The notes under the pieces are model-generated. The model made no database searches. It worked only from the letters and a program-made list of their open reading frames with translations, and was not told the origin of the DNA. This document shows, piece after piece, positions 16,323-23,841 of a DNA stretch of 39,198 bases (positions within the stretch are counted from its first letter, which is position 1; every line of letters begins with the position of its first letter). Made by a program: the position numbers and the translations under genes. Origin of the DNA: UBA6921 sp964532385 (GTDB taxonomy: Bacteria > Pseudomonadota > Gammaproteobacteria > SG8-11); NCBI GenBank assembly GCA_964532385.1, contig CAZHHW010000019.1, positions 1 through 39,198 on the forward strand. The letters are read 5' to 3'.

Positions 16323-16859
16323 ATGGAAATCTCACAAATTACCGGCGCCGGCAAAGATCCGGTGGCGCACGTCGAAGAAGACAAGCAGTTAAAAGGCGTC
16401 GGTGCGATTCCCGTGGTGCAGCCGATTGGAAAAGACCAGAACGAAAAAAAGTCAACACCCGAAGAACTCGAACCATTATTCGAACATTTGCGGCATGAAC
16501 CATTGCAATTATTGCTGCGTGCCGTCAGCGCGCGCCTGACGCAAACCTTCGGCGCGGCCGGCGCAGTACGCCACATCGCCCCCGCCGTCGAACAAGCGCT
16601 CACCCCGGAAGTCGTTTGCGGACGTATTTTAGTCTTGCTGGGCGCCGCGTTCGAAGGCTTCAAACTTCAGCGCACAGACAGTGAAATAGCCACCGTGTTA
16701 GCGGCATTTTTGCCGCTTGCAAATGACGCCCTGCAACAAGGCGGCATTGAAGCCCGCGAAGTGCTCAATAATCTCAACATGCTTGACGCATCCGCCGCTG
16801 CCGAGATCGATAACGCCGTCGCGCTCAGCCACACCGCTTTAGCTCATTTCCCCAGTTAG
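16323..16859 (+). CDS. DUF5610-like protein
   Basis: 178 residues from the ATG at 16323; an upstream in-frame ATG at 16263 has no ribosome site and lies across the presumed promoter (TACACT at 16281-16286). The first 55 residues are polar and probably disordered. Residues about 55-178 are helical. LTPEVVCGRILVLLGAAFEGFK, then GGIEAREVLNNLNMLDASAAAEIDNAV, resemble the DUF5610 pattern (TPE..A.RI.., then G..EAR.IL..L). It has no signal peptide or membrane segment, and no function is known. Confidence 0.6.
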   Translation: MEISQITGAGKDPVAHVEEDKQLKGVGAIPVVQPIGKDQNEKKSTPEELEPLFEHLRHEPLQLLLRAVSARLTQTFGAAGAVRHIAPAVEQALTPEVVCGRILVLLGAAFEGFKLQRTDSEIATVLAAFLPLANDALQQGGIEAREVLNNLNMLDASAAAEIDNAVALSHTALAHFPS

Positions 16860-16906
16860 CATCCCGGCATTTCCGTCCTGCTGCAATTTTTCTTTCTCCC
16901 TGCCGC

Positions 16907-16912
16907 TATAAT
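16907..16912 (+). promoter_or_regulatory. Perfect -10 box before glutamate dehydrogenase gene
   Basis: TATAAT stands 32 bases before the ATG at 16945. No good -35 box is seen at the standard distance, so an activator or a weak -35 contact is likely. Confidence 0.45.
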
Positions 16913-16944
16913 TTATACAGACACGGTTATTTCGGAGATGGAAC

Positions 16945-18207
16945 ATGGGTCAGCTTTTCCACGAAGCGCGCAACCGCTTGAAGCACGCCGCGAAGTATCT
17001 CGAACTCGATTCCGATGTCCTGGAGAAATTGAAGTATCCCAAAGAAACATTGGCGGCAAGCTTGCTGATCCGCATGGACGATGGCTCGCGCCGCTCCTTC
17101 AAGGCCTGGCGCTGCCGTTACGACGATACGCGCGGGCCGACCAAGGGCGGCATCCGTTACCATCCGTCGGTGTGTCTCGATGAAGTGATGGCGCTGGCTT
17201 TTTGGATGACCTTCAAATGCGCCGTGGTGAACTTGCCTTACGGCGGCGCGAAAGGCGGCGTCGCGGTGGAGGCGAGCACCTTGTCTAAATCCGAACTCGA
17301 GCGCTTGTCACGCGCTTATGTCCGCGCCTTTGCCAATTTCATCGGGCCGGATCGTGACATTCCGGCGCCGGACATGTACACCAATGCGATGATCATGGGC
17401 TGGATGGCAGATGAATACAGCACCATCGTCGGCCATCCCAGCCCCGCGGTGATCACCGGCAAACCTTTGCAACTGGGCGGTTCGCTGGGACGCGAGGACG
17501 CCACCGGACGCGGCGGTTACTATGTGCTGCGCCATCTGGAAAAAGAGCTGGGCATCACACCGGAAAAAACCCGCGTGATCGTGCAAGGGTTCGGTAATGT
17601 CGGCTACCACTGCGCGCGCCTGTTGCACGCCGACGGTTATCGGATTGTCGGCCTGTCCGATTCCACCACTGCGATCTATGCGCCCGACGGCATGGACCCG
17701 CTTACCGTTCGGGAACATAAAAAACTCACCGGCTCCCTGCGTGGCGCGCCCGCGCAAGGCCGGGTGCAGGAAACCTCCAACAAGGCCCTGCTTGAAATGG
17801 AATGCGATATCCTGGTTCCGGCGGCGATGGAAAATCAGATCGATGCGCAAAACGCGCCCAATGTGCAGGCGCGCATCGTTCTGGAAATGGCCAACGGACC
17901 GGTCACGCCCGGCGGTGACCAGGCCCTCAACAATAACGGCGTGATCGTCATCCCGGATATTCTTGCCAATGCCGGTGGCGTGACCGTGTCGTATTTCGAA
18001 TGGGTGCAGAACAAAGCCGGATATTACTGGACCCTGCCGGATGTGCATGCGAAGTTGCAGCACATCATGGAGCCCGAAGCGCGCCGCGTGTGGGATGTCA
18101 AACGCGAAAAGGAAATCGACATGCGCACCGCGGCCTACGTGCATGCATTGGAACGCATCGCGTCCGCAGTCACCGCGCATGGCGGCAAGGCCTATTTCAG
18201 CTCGTAG
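16945..18207 (+). CDS. Glu/Leu/Phe/Val dehydrogenase (probable glutamate dehydrogenase)
   Basis: 420 residues, the usual length for the short hexameric class. TKGGIRYHP near residue 66 and LPYGGAKGGV near 92 hold the substrate and catalytic lysines. PAPDMYT near 135 holds the catalytic Asp, and GFGNVG near 214 is the nucleotide loop. An acidic residue after the next strand (IVGLSDST) fits NAD(H) better than NADP(H). The reaction is reversible oxidative deamination of glutamate to 2-oxoglutarate and ammonia. CGGAG lies before the ATG. The Pho box of phoB begins only 4 bases after its stop, so read-through into phoB is possible. Confidence 0.9.
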   Translation: MGQLFHEARNRLKHAAKYLELDSDVLEKLKYPKETLAASLLIRMDDGSRRSFKAWRCRYDDTRGPTKGGIRYHPSVCLDEVMALAFWMTFKCAVVNLPYGGAKGGVAVEASTLSKSELERLSRAYVRAFANFIGPDRDIPAPDMYTNAMIMGWMADEYSTIVGHPSPAVITGKPLQLGGSLGREDATGRGGYYVLRHLEKELGITPEKTRVIVQGFGNVGYHCARLLHADGYRIVGLSDSTTAIYAPDGMDPLTVREHKKLTGSLRGAPAQGRVQETSNKALLEMECDILVPAAMENQIDAQNAPNVQARIVLEMANGPVTPGGDQALNNNGVIVIPDILANAGGVTVSYFEWVQNKAGYYWTLPDVHAKLQHIMEPEARRVWDVKREKEIDMRTAAYVHALERIASAVTAHGGKAYFSS

Positions 18208-18210
18208 CGC

Positions 18211-18244
18211 CCGTCACGGAACTGTCATAATGAGCCACTACGAT
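18211..18244 (+). promoter_or_regulatory. Pho box and promoter of phoB
   Basis: CCGTCAC (18211-18217) and CTGTCAT (18222-18228) are 7-base direct repeats at 11-bp period, as in the PhoB-binding Pho box CTGTCAT-N4-CTGTCAT. A -10 box TACGAT (18239-18244) starts 10 bases after the second repeat, the usual Pho geometry. This predicts autoregulation of phoB. Confidence 0.75.
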
Positions 18245-18284
18245 GACGGCCATGTGACAAACACTTTCCACCTGTGGAAACACC

Positions 18285-18974
18285 GTGACAACCTCCATAC
18301 TGATTGTTGAAGACGAACCGGCCATTCGCGAGATGGTGCGCTTCGCGCTGGAACGCGCCGGATTCGCGTGCCGCGAAGCCGGCGACAGCGAACGCGCGCT
18401 GGTGGCGATCGCCGACCGCTGTCCCGATCTGGCGCTGATCGACTGGATGTTGCCGGGCATGAATGGCATTGACCTGGCACGCCGCCTCAAGCGTGAAGAT
18501 GCGACCAAGGAATTGCCGCTGATCATGCTGACCGCACGCGGCGAAGAAGACGATCGCATTCGCGGCCTGGAAGTCGGCGCCGACGACTACATCGCCAAAC
18601 CCTTTTCACCCCGCGAGTTAGTCGCGCGCATCAAGGCGGTGATGCGGCGTTACCAACCCCACAGCGGTGAAGCGCCGATCATTGTGGGCGATTTAAGTCT
18701 GGATCCCACCAGTTATCGCGTGACGGCCGGCGAGACCGTGTTGGATATGGGGCCGACCGAATTTCGTCTGCTATTATTTTTCATGACGCACACCGAACGG
18801 GTTTATAGTCGCACGCAGCTCCTGGACCAAGTGTGGGGCAGCAATGTGTATGTCGAGGAACGCACCGTCGACGTGCATATCCGCCGCCTGCGCAAAGCCC
18901 TGGAAGCGCACGGTCATGATCGTTACATTCAAACCGTACGCGGAGCGGGTTATCGCTTTTCCGCAAAGGATTAA
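18285..18974 (+). CDS. phoB: Phosphate regulon response regulator PhoB
   Basis: 229 residues, the same length as E. coli PhoB, started at GTG (18285). The receiver domain (about 1-122) has the acidic pocket EDE near residue 10, the phosphorylated D53 in LIDWMLPG, and the K in YIAKPF. The winged-helix domain (about 130-229) has GPTEFRLLLFFMTH, SRTQLLDQVWG and EERTVDVHIRRLRKALE, typical of PhoB. When phosphorylated by PhoR it binds Pho boxes and activates phosphate genes. It is followed by phoR after 2 bases, and a Pho box precedes it. Confidence 0.95.
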   Translation: MTTSILIVEDEPAIREMVRFALERAGFACREAGDSERALVAIADRCPDLALIDWMLPGMNGIDLARRLKREDATKELPLIMLTARGEEDDRIRGLEVGADDYIAKPFSPRELVARIKAVMRRYQPHSGEAPIIVGDLSLDPTSYRVTAGETVLDMGPTEFRLLLFFMTHTERVYSRTQLLDQVWGSNVYVEERTVDVHIRRLRKALEAHGHDRYIQTVRGAGYRFSAKD

Positions 18975-18976
18975 TT

Positions 18977-20287
18977 TTGCTCGACCACTGGATTGCAGAG
19001 CTCTGGCGCTTGGGCGTGCTGGCCACAGCAGGCTTAATGGTCGGCATTTTCAGCGATAACATCGCGCTGGGGCTGTTGATCGCCCTGGTCATCCATCTCG
19101 CCTACCACTTGTACCGTTTGTACTGCCTGGATCAATGGCTGCGTCTGCATCGCAATTCCGAACCGCCGGAAATCGGCGGTGTATGGGAAGATGTCTATCA
19201 CGCCATTTATCAACTCCAACAACGCAGCCGCACGCACAAACGCCGTCTCGCCGCGCTGCTAAGCCGTTTTCGCGAAGCCACGTCGGCCATGCCGGATGCC
19301 ACCGTGGTACTCAAACAACATGGTGAAATCGAGTGGTTTAATAGTGCTGCTTCACGCCTGCTCAATCTGGATGCGCACGATGTCGATCATCGTATTGAAA
19401 GTTTTATCCGTCATCCGGACTTCATCGCCTATCTGCGCCGGCGTGAATACGCGCAGCCGCTGGTATTGCCTTCGCCCAAAGACAATCAGGTCACTTTATT
19501 AATTCACGTGGTGCCCTATGGTGACAATCAACGTTTGCTGATTGCGCGCGACATCACCCATGTGCAGCGTCTGGAACATATTCGCCGCGATTTCATTGCC
19601 AATGCTTCACACGAGCTGCGCACTCCGCTGACCGTCATCATGGGTTTTCTTGAAACCATGGTGGACGGCAAGGATGCCTGCGCGCAGCAATGGTCGCGGT
19701 CGCTGCAATTGATGCAAGAACAAACCGAACGCATGCAACTGATCGTGCAACACCTGTTGCTGCTGTCACGTCTGGAAACCGACAACAGCATCCAGCGCCG
19801 TGAAAGCGTGTCGGTGCCCGCGATGCTGGTCGCCATCAAGGAAGAGGCGGTGTTATTGAGCGCCGCTCAGCACCATGTCATCGAACTCGAATGCGACGAC
19901 ACTCTGTGGCTGCGCGGTAATACGGAAGAACTGCGCAGCGCATTTTCCAATCTGGTATTTAACGCGGTGCAATACACGCCAGCCCAGGGCGTCATTCGTA
20001 TGCGTTGGTACGGCGACGAGAGCGGTGTGCATTTCGTGGTCGCCGACACCGGCATCGGTATTCCCTCGCATCATATTCCACGCTTGACCGAGCGCTTTTA
20101 CCGTGTGGATGCCGCGCGTTCGCGCGAAGTCGGCGGCACCGGCCTGGGCCTTGCGATTGTGAAGCATGTATTACAACGCCACGAAGCCAAGTTGCGCATT
20201 GAAAGCGTCATGGAGCAAGGCAGCACCTTTAGCTGTGATTTCCCTGCGACTCTGATCGTGCGCAAAGAACTTAAGCCTGAGCCCTAG
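18977..20287 (+). CDS. phoR: Phosphate regulon sensor histidine kinase PhoR
   Basis: 436 residues from a TTG start; AAAGGA at 18965-18970 overlaps the phoB stop and lies 6 bases before it. The order is two membrane helices (about 10-28 and 29-47), a short cytoplasmic linker, a PAS domain (about 97-190; MPDATVVLKQHGEIEWFNSAA), the dimerisation region with H212 in ASHELRTPLTV, and the ATPase domain with an N box (FSNLVFNAVQYTP), DTGIGIP, ERFYRVD and GGTGLGLAIVKHV. The absence of a large periplasmic domain fits PhoR, which reads the Pst-PhoU complex rather than external phosphate. Confidence 0.94.
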   Translation: MLDHWIAELWRLGVLATAGLMVGIFSDNIALGLLIALVIHLAYHLYRLYCLDQWLRLHRNSEPPEIGGVWEDVYHAIYQLQQRSRTHKRRLAALLSRFREATSAMPDATVVLKQHGEIEWFNSAASRLLNLDAHDVDHRIESFIRHPDFIAYLRRREYAQPLVLPSPKDNQVTLLIHVVPYGDNQRLLIARDITHVQRLEHIRRDFIANASHELRTPLTVIMGFLETMVDGKDACAQQWSRSLQLMQEQTERMQLIVQHLLLLSRLETDNSIQRRESVSVPAMLVAIKEEAVLLSAAQHHVIELECDDTLWLRGNTEELRSAFSNLVFNAVQYTPAQGVIRMRWYGDESGVHFVVADTGIGIPSHHIPRLTERFYRVDAARSREVGGTGLGLAIVKHVLQRHEAKLRIESVMEQGSTFSCDFPATLIVRKELKPEP

Positions 20288-20336
20288 GGCTTAGCTCTCA
20301 TCCTCGATCCAACATTTCATAAACCTATACTCTTTC

Positions 20337-20387
20337 CCGTCACATTACTGTAACAACGCTTTGTCACAGTAGCATCTCGACTAACAT
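20337..20387 (+). promoter_or_regulatory. Pho box and promoter region of pstS
   Basis: CCGTCAC (20337-20343) and CTGTAAC (20348-20354) are 11-bp-spaced repeats. A further TTGTCAC (20361-20367) is shifted by 2 bases from that period. The best -10 box is TAACAT (20382-20387), identical to the one before pstC, but its spacing from the last repeat (14) is longer than the usual 10-11. Confidence 0.65.
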
Positions 20388-20431
20388 TCAATTGCATGCG
20401 CAATACCTTTGATGACATCAGGAGCAAACCC

Positions 20432-21400
20432 ATGAAGCTGAAAAAAATTCTCACGGCGGTGAGCATCGTATCCGTATGCGCATCCAGCACCCTAGCCTAT
20501 GCCGTGGTCGACCCGGCGCTCCCCGTCTACAGCAAAGCCAGCGGCGTCTCCGGCAACCTGTCGAGTGTCGGCTCCGATACGCTCGCCAATCTGATGACTT
20601 TGTGGGCCGAGGACTACAAACGTGTCTACCCTAATGTCAACATCCAAATCCAGGCCGCCGGTTCATCCACCGCACCGCCTGCCTTAACTGAAGGCACGGC
20701 CAACATCGGCCCGATGAGCCGCGAAATGAAAGATAAGGAAACCGAAGCCTTTGAGAAAAAATTCGGTTACAAACCCACCGCAATTCGCGTCGCCATCGAT
20801 GCACTCGCGGTCTTCGTACACAAAGACAACCCGATCAAAGGCATGACCATGGAACAGGTTGATGCGATTTTCTCCTCCACGCGCAAGTGCGGCGGCAAAG
20901 ACGATATAACGCGCTGGGGTCAATTGGGTTTGACCGGCGGCTGGGCCACCCGCGACATGCAATTGTTTGGTCGCAACTCGGTCTCGGGTACGTACGGCTA
21001 CTTTAAAGAACATGCATTATGCAAAGGCGATTTCAAGAACAACGTGAATGAACAACCGGGTTCTGCATCAGTCGTCCAATCGGTGTCTGCCTCGCTTAAC
21101 GGCGTGGGTTATTCCGGCATTGGCTACAACACCTCAGGCGTGCGCGCCGTGCCGCTCGCCAAAGCAGGCAGCACTGAATTTATCGAAGCGACCGAAGAAA
21201 ATGCCCTCAAGGGCACCTTTCCACTGTCACGCTTTCTGTTTATCTATGTAAATAAAGCGCCGAACAAACCCCTGCCGCCGCTGGAAATGGAATTTCTCAA
21301 AATGGTGCTATCGAAGACTGGCCAGGAAGTGGTCGTCAAGGACGGGTATGTGCCGATGCCCAAGAAAATCGTCGACAAGGAATTAGAGAAGCTCAAATAA
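20432..21400 (+). CDS. pstS: Phosphate ABC transporter substrate-binding protein PstS
   Basis: 322 residues from the ATG at 20432, where AGGAG stands 9 bases upstream; the frame is open 36 bases further up without a ribosome site. A signal peptide ends near residue 25 (STLAYAV). Phosphate-loop segments are VGSDTLANLM near 45, AAGSSTAPPAL near 75 with IGPMSREM, and GRNSVSGTYGYFKEH near 180. It captures phosphate in the periplasm and delivers it to PstCA. It is separated from pstC by a terminator and by pstC's own Pho box, which allows PstS to be made in excess. Confidence 0.93.
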   Translation: MKLKKILTAVSIVSVCASSTLAYAVVDPALPVYSKASGVSGNLSSVGSDTLANLMTLWAEDYKRVYPNVNIQIQAAGSSTAPPALTEGTANIGPMSREMKDKETEAFEKKFGYKPTAIRVAIDALAVFVHKDNPIKGMTMEQVDAIFSSTRKCGGKDDITRWGQLGLTGGWATRDMQLFGRNSVSGTYGYFKEHALCKGDFKNNVNEQPGSASVVQSVSASLNGVGYSGIGYNTSGVRAVPLAKAGSTEFIEATEENALKGTFPLSRFLFIYVNKAPNKPLPPLEMEFLKMVLSKTGQEVVVKDGYVPMPKKIVDKELEKLK

Positions 21401-21425
21401 ACGCCGTTCAATCCGGTGAATGAAC

Positions 21426-21449
21426 ACCCCCGCCGCTGCGGGGGTTTTT
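21426..21449 (+). terminator. Terminator after pstS
   Basis: ACCCCCGC and GCGGGGGT form an 8-bp stem around CGCT, followed by TTTT. It lies 25 bases after the pstS stop and would reduce transcription into pstC. Confidence 0.8.
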
Positions 21450-21503
21450 ATTCCTATATCGCTTCGACCTCCGCGTTTCAGCAGTATTACAAATTGGTTT
21501 CAC

Positions 21504-21548
21504 GGGTCATGCCTTTGTAACATTAGTGTCATATTCGCTCGCTAACAT
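21504..21548 (+). promoter_or_regulatory. Triple Pho box and promoter of pstC
   Basis: Three 7-base repeats, GGGTCAT (21504-21510), TTGTAAC (21515-21521) and GTGTCAT (21526-21532), stand at an exact 11-bp period. The -10 box TAACAT (21543-21548) begins 10 bases after the last. Initiation would be near 21555, almost at the ATG (21557). Confidence 0.7.
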
Positions 21549-21556
21549 GGCCTGCG

Positions 21557-23833
21557 ATGAATGGCCCAACCGAAGTACGACACTCTATTATTCCGCCCGT
21601 CAGCGATCGCGTGCGCCATCGCCGGCGCGCGTGGCGCATGTTTAAAGACAGCTTTGCGCGTTACTTTGTCGGCATCGGCGGGGTCGGCGCGATCATCGCC
21701 ATTCTGTTGATCTTCTTTTACCTGGTGTATGTCGTAATTCCTTTGTTTGGCGGCGCGAGCATGGAAGTTGCGCGCCGCTTTGCCGTGCCGGGCGGTGGTG
21801 AAACCTTGCAGTTGTCCATGGATGAACAGACTGAAATCGGCTTGCGTTATACCCACGATGGCCATGTGCTGTTTTTCCACACGCTCGATGGCGCGCTGAT
21901 CTCGGATCAGACCATTCCGCTGCCCGCCAATACCCGCGTCACCAGCTTTGCGGCCGGCGCACCGGGAAGTGAATTCGCCGTTTTTGGCTTATCCAACGGC
22001 TGGGCGATCGCGGTCAAGTCCAGTTATGCGGCAACTTTTGCCGAAGGCCAACGCACCATTACACCCCGCCTGGAGTTCCCTTTGGGGATTGCGCCAATTG
22101 TGGTCGATCTTAATGGTCAAGCCCTGGTACAACTGGCCGCGCAGCACGAAGGCGAGCGCACCACGCTGGTGGCTGCCACCCAGGATAATCGCGTCCTGTT
22201 GACCAGTTTCGAACGTGCCGAAGCGATGCTCGGCGAGGACGGCGAATTAACCGCAACCACACGCGAAGTACAGCGCTCTCTGGAACCTGTAACCCGCATT
22301 TTGCTCAATCCGGAACAACGCCGTCTGTATATTGCCGACCGCAGCGGGCGCATTACTTACGTCGACGTACACGACCAGAGCAAACCGCGTGTGGTGCATA
22401 GCCTGAATGTGACGGAGAGCGGCTTGCAGATCACGTCACTGGAATTTTTAAGCGGCGGGATTTCATTGCTGGTGGGATTATCGGATGGCAGCATCGGGCA
22501 GTGGTTTCCGGTGCGGGACACCCATGGCAATGAACTGCTCACCAGCATTCGCACGTTCAAGGAACGCAGTTCTGCAATCAAGATCATCGTTCCTGAATTT
22601 TCGCGTAAAGGTTTCATAACGAGCGATGATGCAGGTTATCTGGGCCTGTACCACAGTACCGCGCACCGCACTTTGCTGGTGGAACCCGCAGCCACGACCG
22701 CCCTGAAACATATGGCGATCGCACCGCGCGCGAACGCGCTGCTGACCGAAGATTCCAACCAGCAACTCGCATTCTGGAAAATCCACAACGAGCACCCCGA
22801 GGTTTCTTGGTCATCGCTGTGGAACAAGGTCTGGTACGAAAGCTATGACGAGCCCAAATGGCTATGGCAGTCGTCAGCCTCAACCAATACATTCGAACCC
22901 AAATTCAGTTTCACGCCGCTGGCCTTCGGCACGCTCAAAGCCGCTTTTTACGCCATTCTGGTAGCGGTGCCGCTGTCCCTGCTGGGTGCGATTTACACCG
23001 CGCATTTCATGTCGGCGCGCATGCGTGAAGTCGTCAAACCCACGGTCGAAATCATGGGCGCCGTGCCCACCGTGGTGCTGGGTTTTCTGGCCGGCTTATG
23101 GCTTGCACCGTTCGTGGAAAAATATTTGCCGGGTGTTTTCAGCACCTTGCTGATTGTGCCTGTGGGGGTATTGCTGTTCGCCTATGCATGGCGCGCACTA
23201 CCCTTGTCAATACGGTCACGGGTGCCAGAAGGCTGGTATGCGGCCTTGCTGATTCCCTTGATCATTGCGATATCCTGGGCGGCGCTGGCGTTTAGTCCCA
23301 CCATGGAACTCTGGTGGTTCGGCGGCGACATGCGTTTGTGGCTGGCCGACGAGCTGGGCATCGCCTTTGACCAGCGCAACTCGCTCATCATCGGTATCGC
23401 CATGGGTTTTGCAGTGACACCGACGATTTTTACCATCGCCGAAGATGCGATCTTCAGCGTACCGCGCCAACTGGTTAATGGTTCGTTGGCGTTAGGGGCC
23501 ACGCCTTGGCAAACGCTGTGGCGGGTGGTGTTGCTCACCGCCAGTCCCGGAATTTTTTCCGCCATCATGATCGGTCTGGGCCGCGCGGTCGGCGAAACCA
23601 TGATCGTGCTGATGGCCACCGGCAATACCCCGGTCATGGATTTTTCCGTGTTCTCGGGCATGCGCACCCTGTCGGCCAATATCGCGGTGGAAATGCCCGA
23701 GTCGGAATTGGGCAGCACGCATTACCGTTTACTGTTTCTGGCCGCGCTGGTTTTATTCATGTTCACCTTCCTGTTCAACACCGCCGCGGAAACCGTGCGG
23801 CAGCGGTTGCGCCGCAAATACAGCTCACTGTAG
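21557..23833 (+). CDS. pstC: Phosphate ABC transporter permease PstC, enlarged with a periplasmic propeller
   Basis: 758 residues, more than twice the classical length of about 300. One N-terminal helix (about 38-62) is followed by about 380 periplasmic residues with propeller-like repeats (RILLNPEQRRLYIADRSGRITYVD, LLVGLSDGSIGQWF, ALLTEDSNQQLAFWKIH). The MetI-type permease domain is at about 450-750, with the coupling motif GSLALGATPWQTLWRVVLLTASPGI. Enlarged PstC proteins are common in gammaproteobacteria; the propeller's role is not established. The ATG at 21557 lacks a ribosome site, which fits a leaderless transcript from the Pho promoter. It forms the inner-membrane channel with PstA and is followed by pstA after 8 bases. 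Confidence 0.92.
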   Translation: MNGPTEVRHSIIPPVSDRVRHRRRAWRMFKDSFARYFVGIGGVGAIIAILLIFFYLVYVVIPLFGGASMEVARRFAVPGGGETLQLSMDEQTEIGLRYTHDGHVLFFHTLDGALISDQTIPLPANTRVTSFAAGAPGSEFAVFGLSNGWAIAVKSSYAATFAEGQRTITPRLEFPLGIAPIVVDLNGQALVQLAAQHEGERTTLVAATQDNRVLLTSFERAEAMLGEDGELTATTREVQRSLEPVTRILLNPEQRRLYIADRSGRITYVDVHDQSKPRVVHSLNVTESGLQITSLEFLSGGISLLVGLSDGSIGQWFPVRDTHGNELLTSIRTFKERSSAIKIIVPEFSRKGFITSDDAGYLGLYHSTAHRTLLVEPAATTALKHMAIAPRANALLTEDSNQQLAFWKIHNEHPEVSWSSLWNKVWYESYDEPKWLWQSSASTNTFEPKFSFTPLAFGTLKAAFYAILVAVPLSLLGAIYTAHFMSARMREVVKPTVEIMGAVPTVVLGFLAGLWLAPFVEKYLPGVFSTLLIVPVGVLLFAYAWRALPLSIRSRVPEGWYAALLIPLIIAISWAALAFSPTMELWWFGGDMRLWLADELGIAFDQRNSLIIGIAMGFAVTPTIFTIAEDAIFSVPRQLVNGSLALGATPWQTLWRVVLLTASPGIFSAIMIGLGRAVGETMIVLMATGNTPVMDFSVFSGMRTLSANIAVEMPESELGSTHYRLLFLAALVLFMFTFLFNTAAETVRQRLRRKYSSL

Positions 23834-23841
23834 GAATTATT

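Noticed and set aside
17308..18180. A 290-codon minus-strand frame inside glutamate dehydrogenase
   Set aside because: It is the antisense of a clear enzyme gene, with no start signal.
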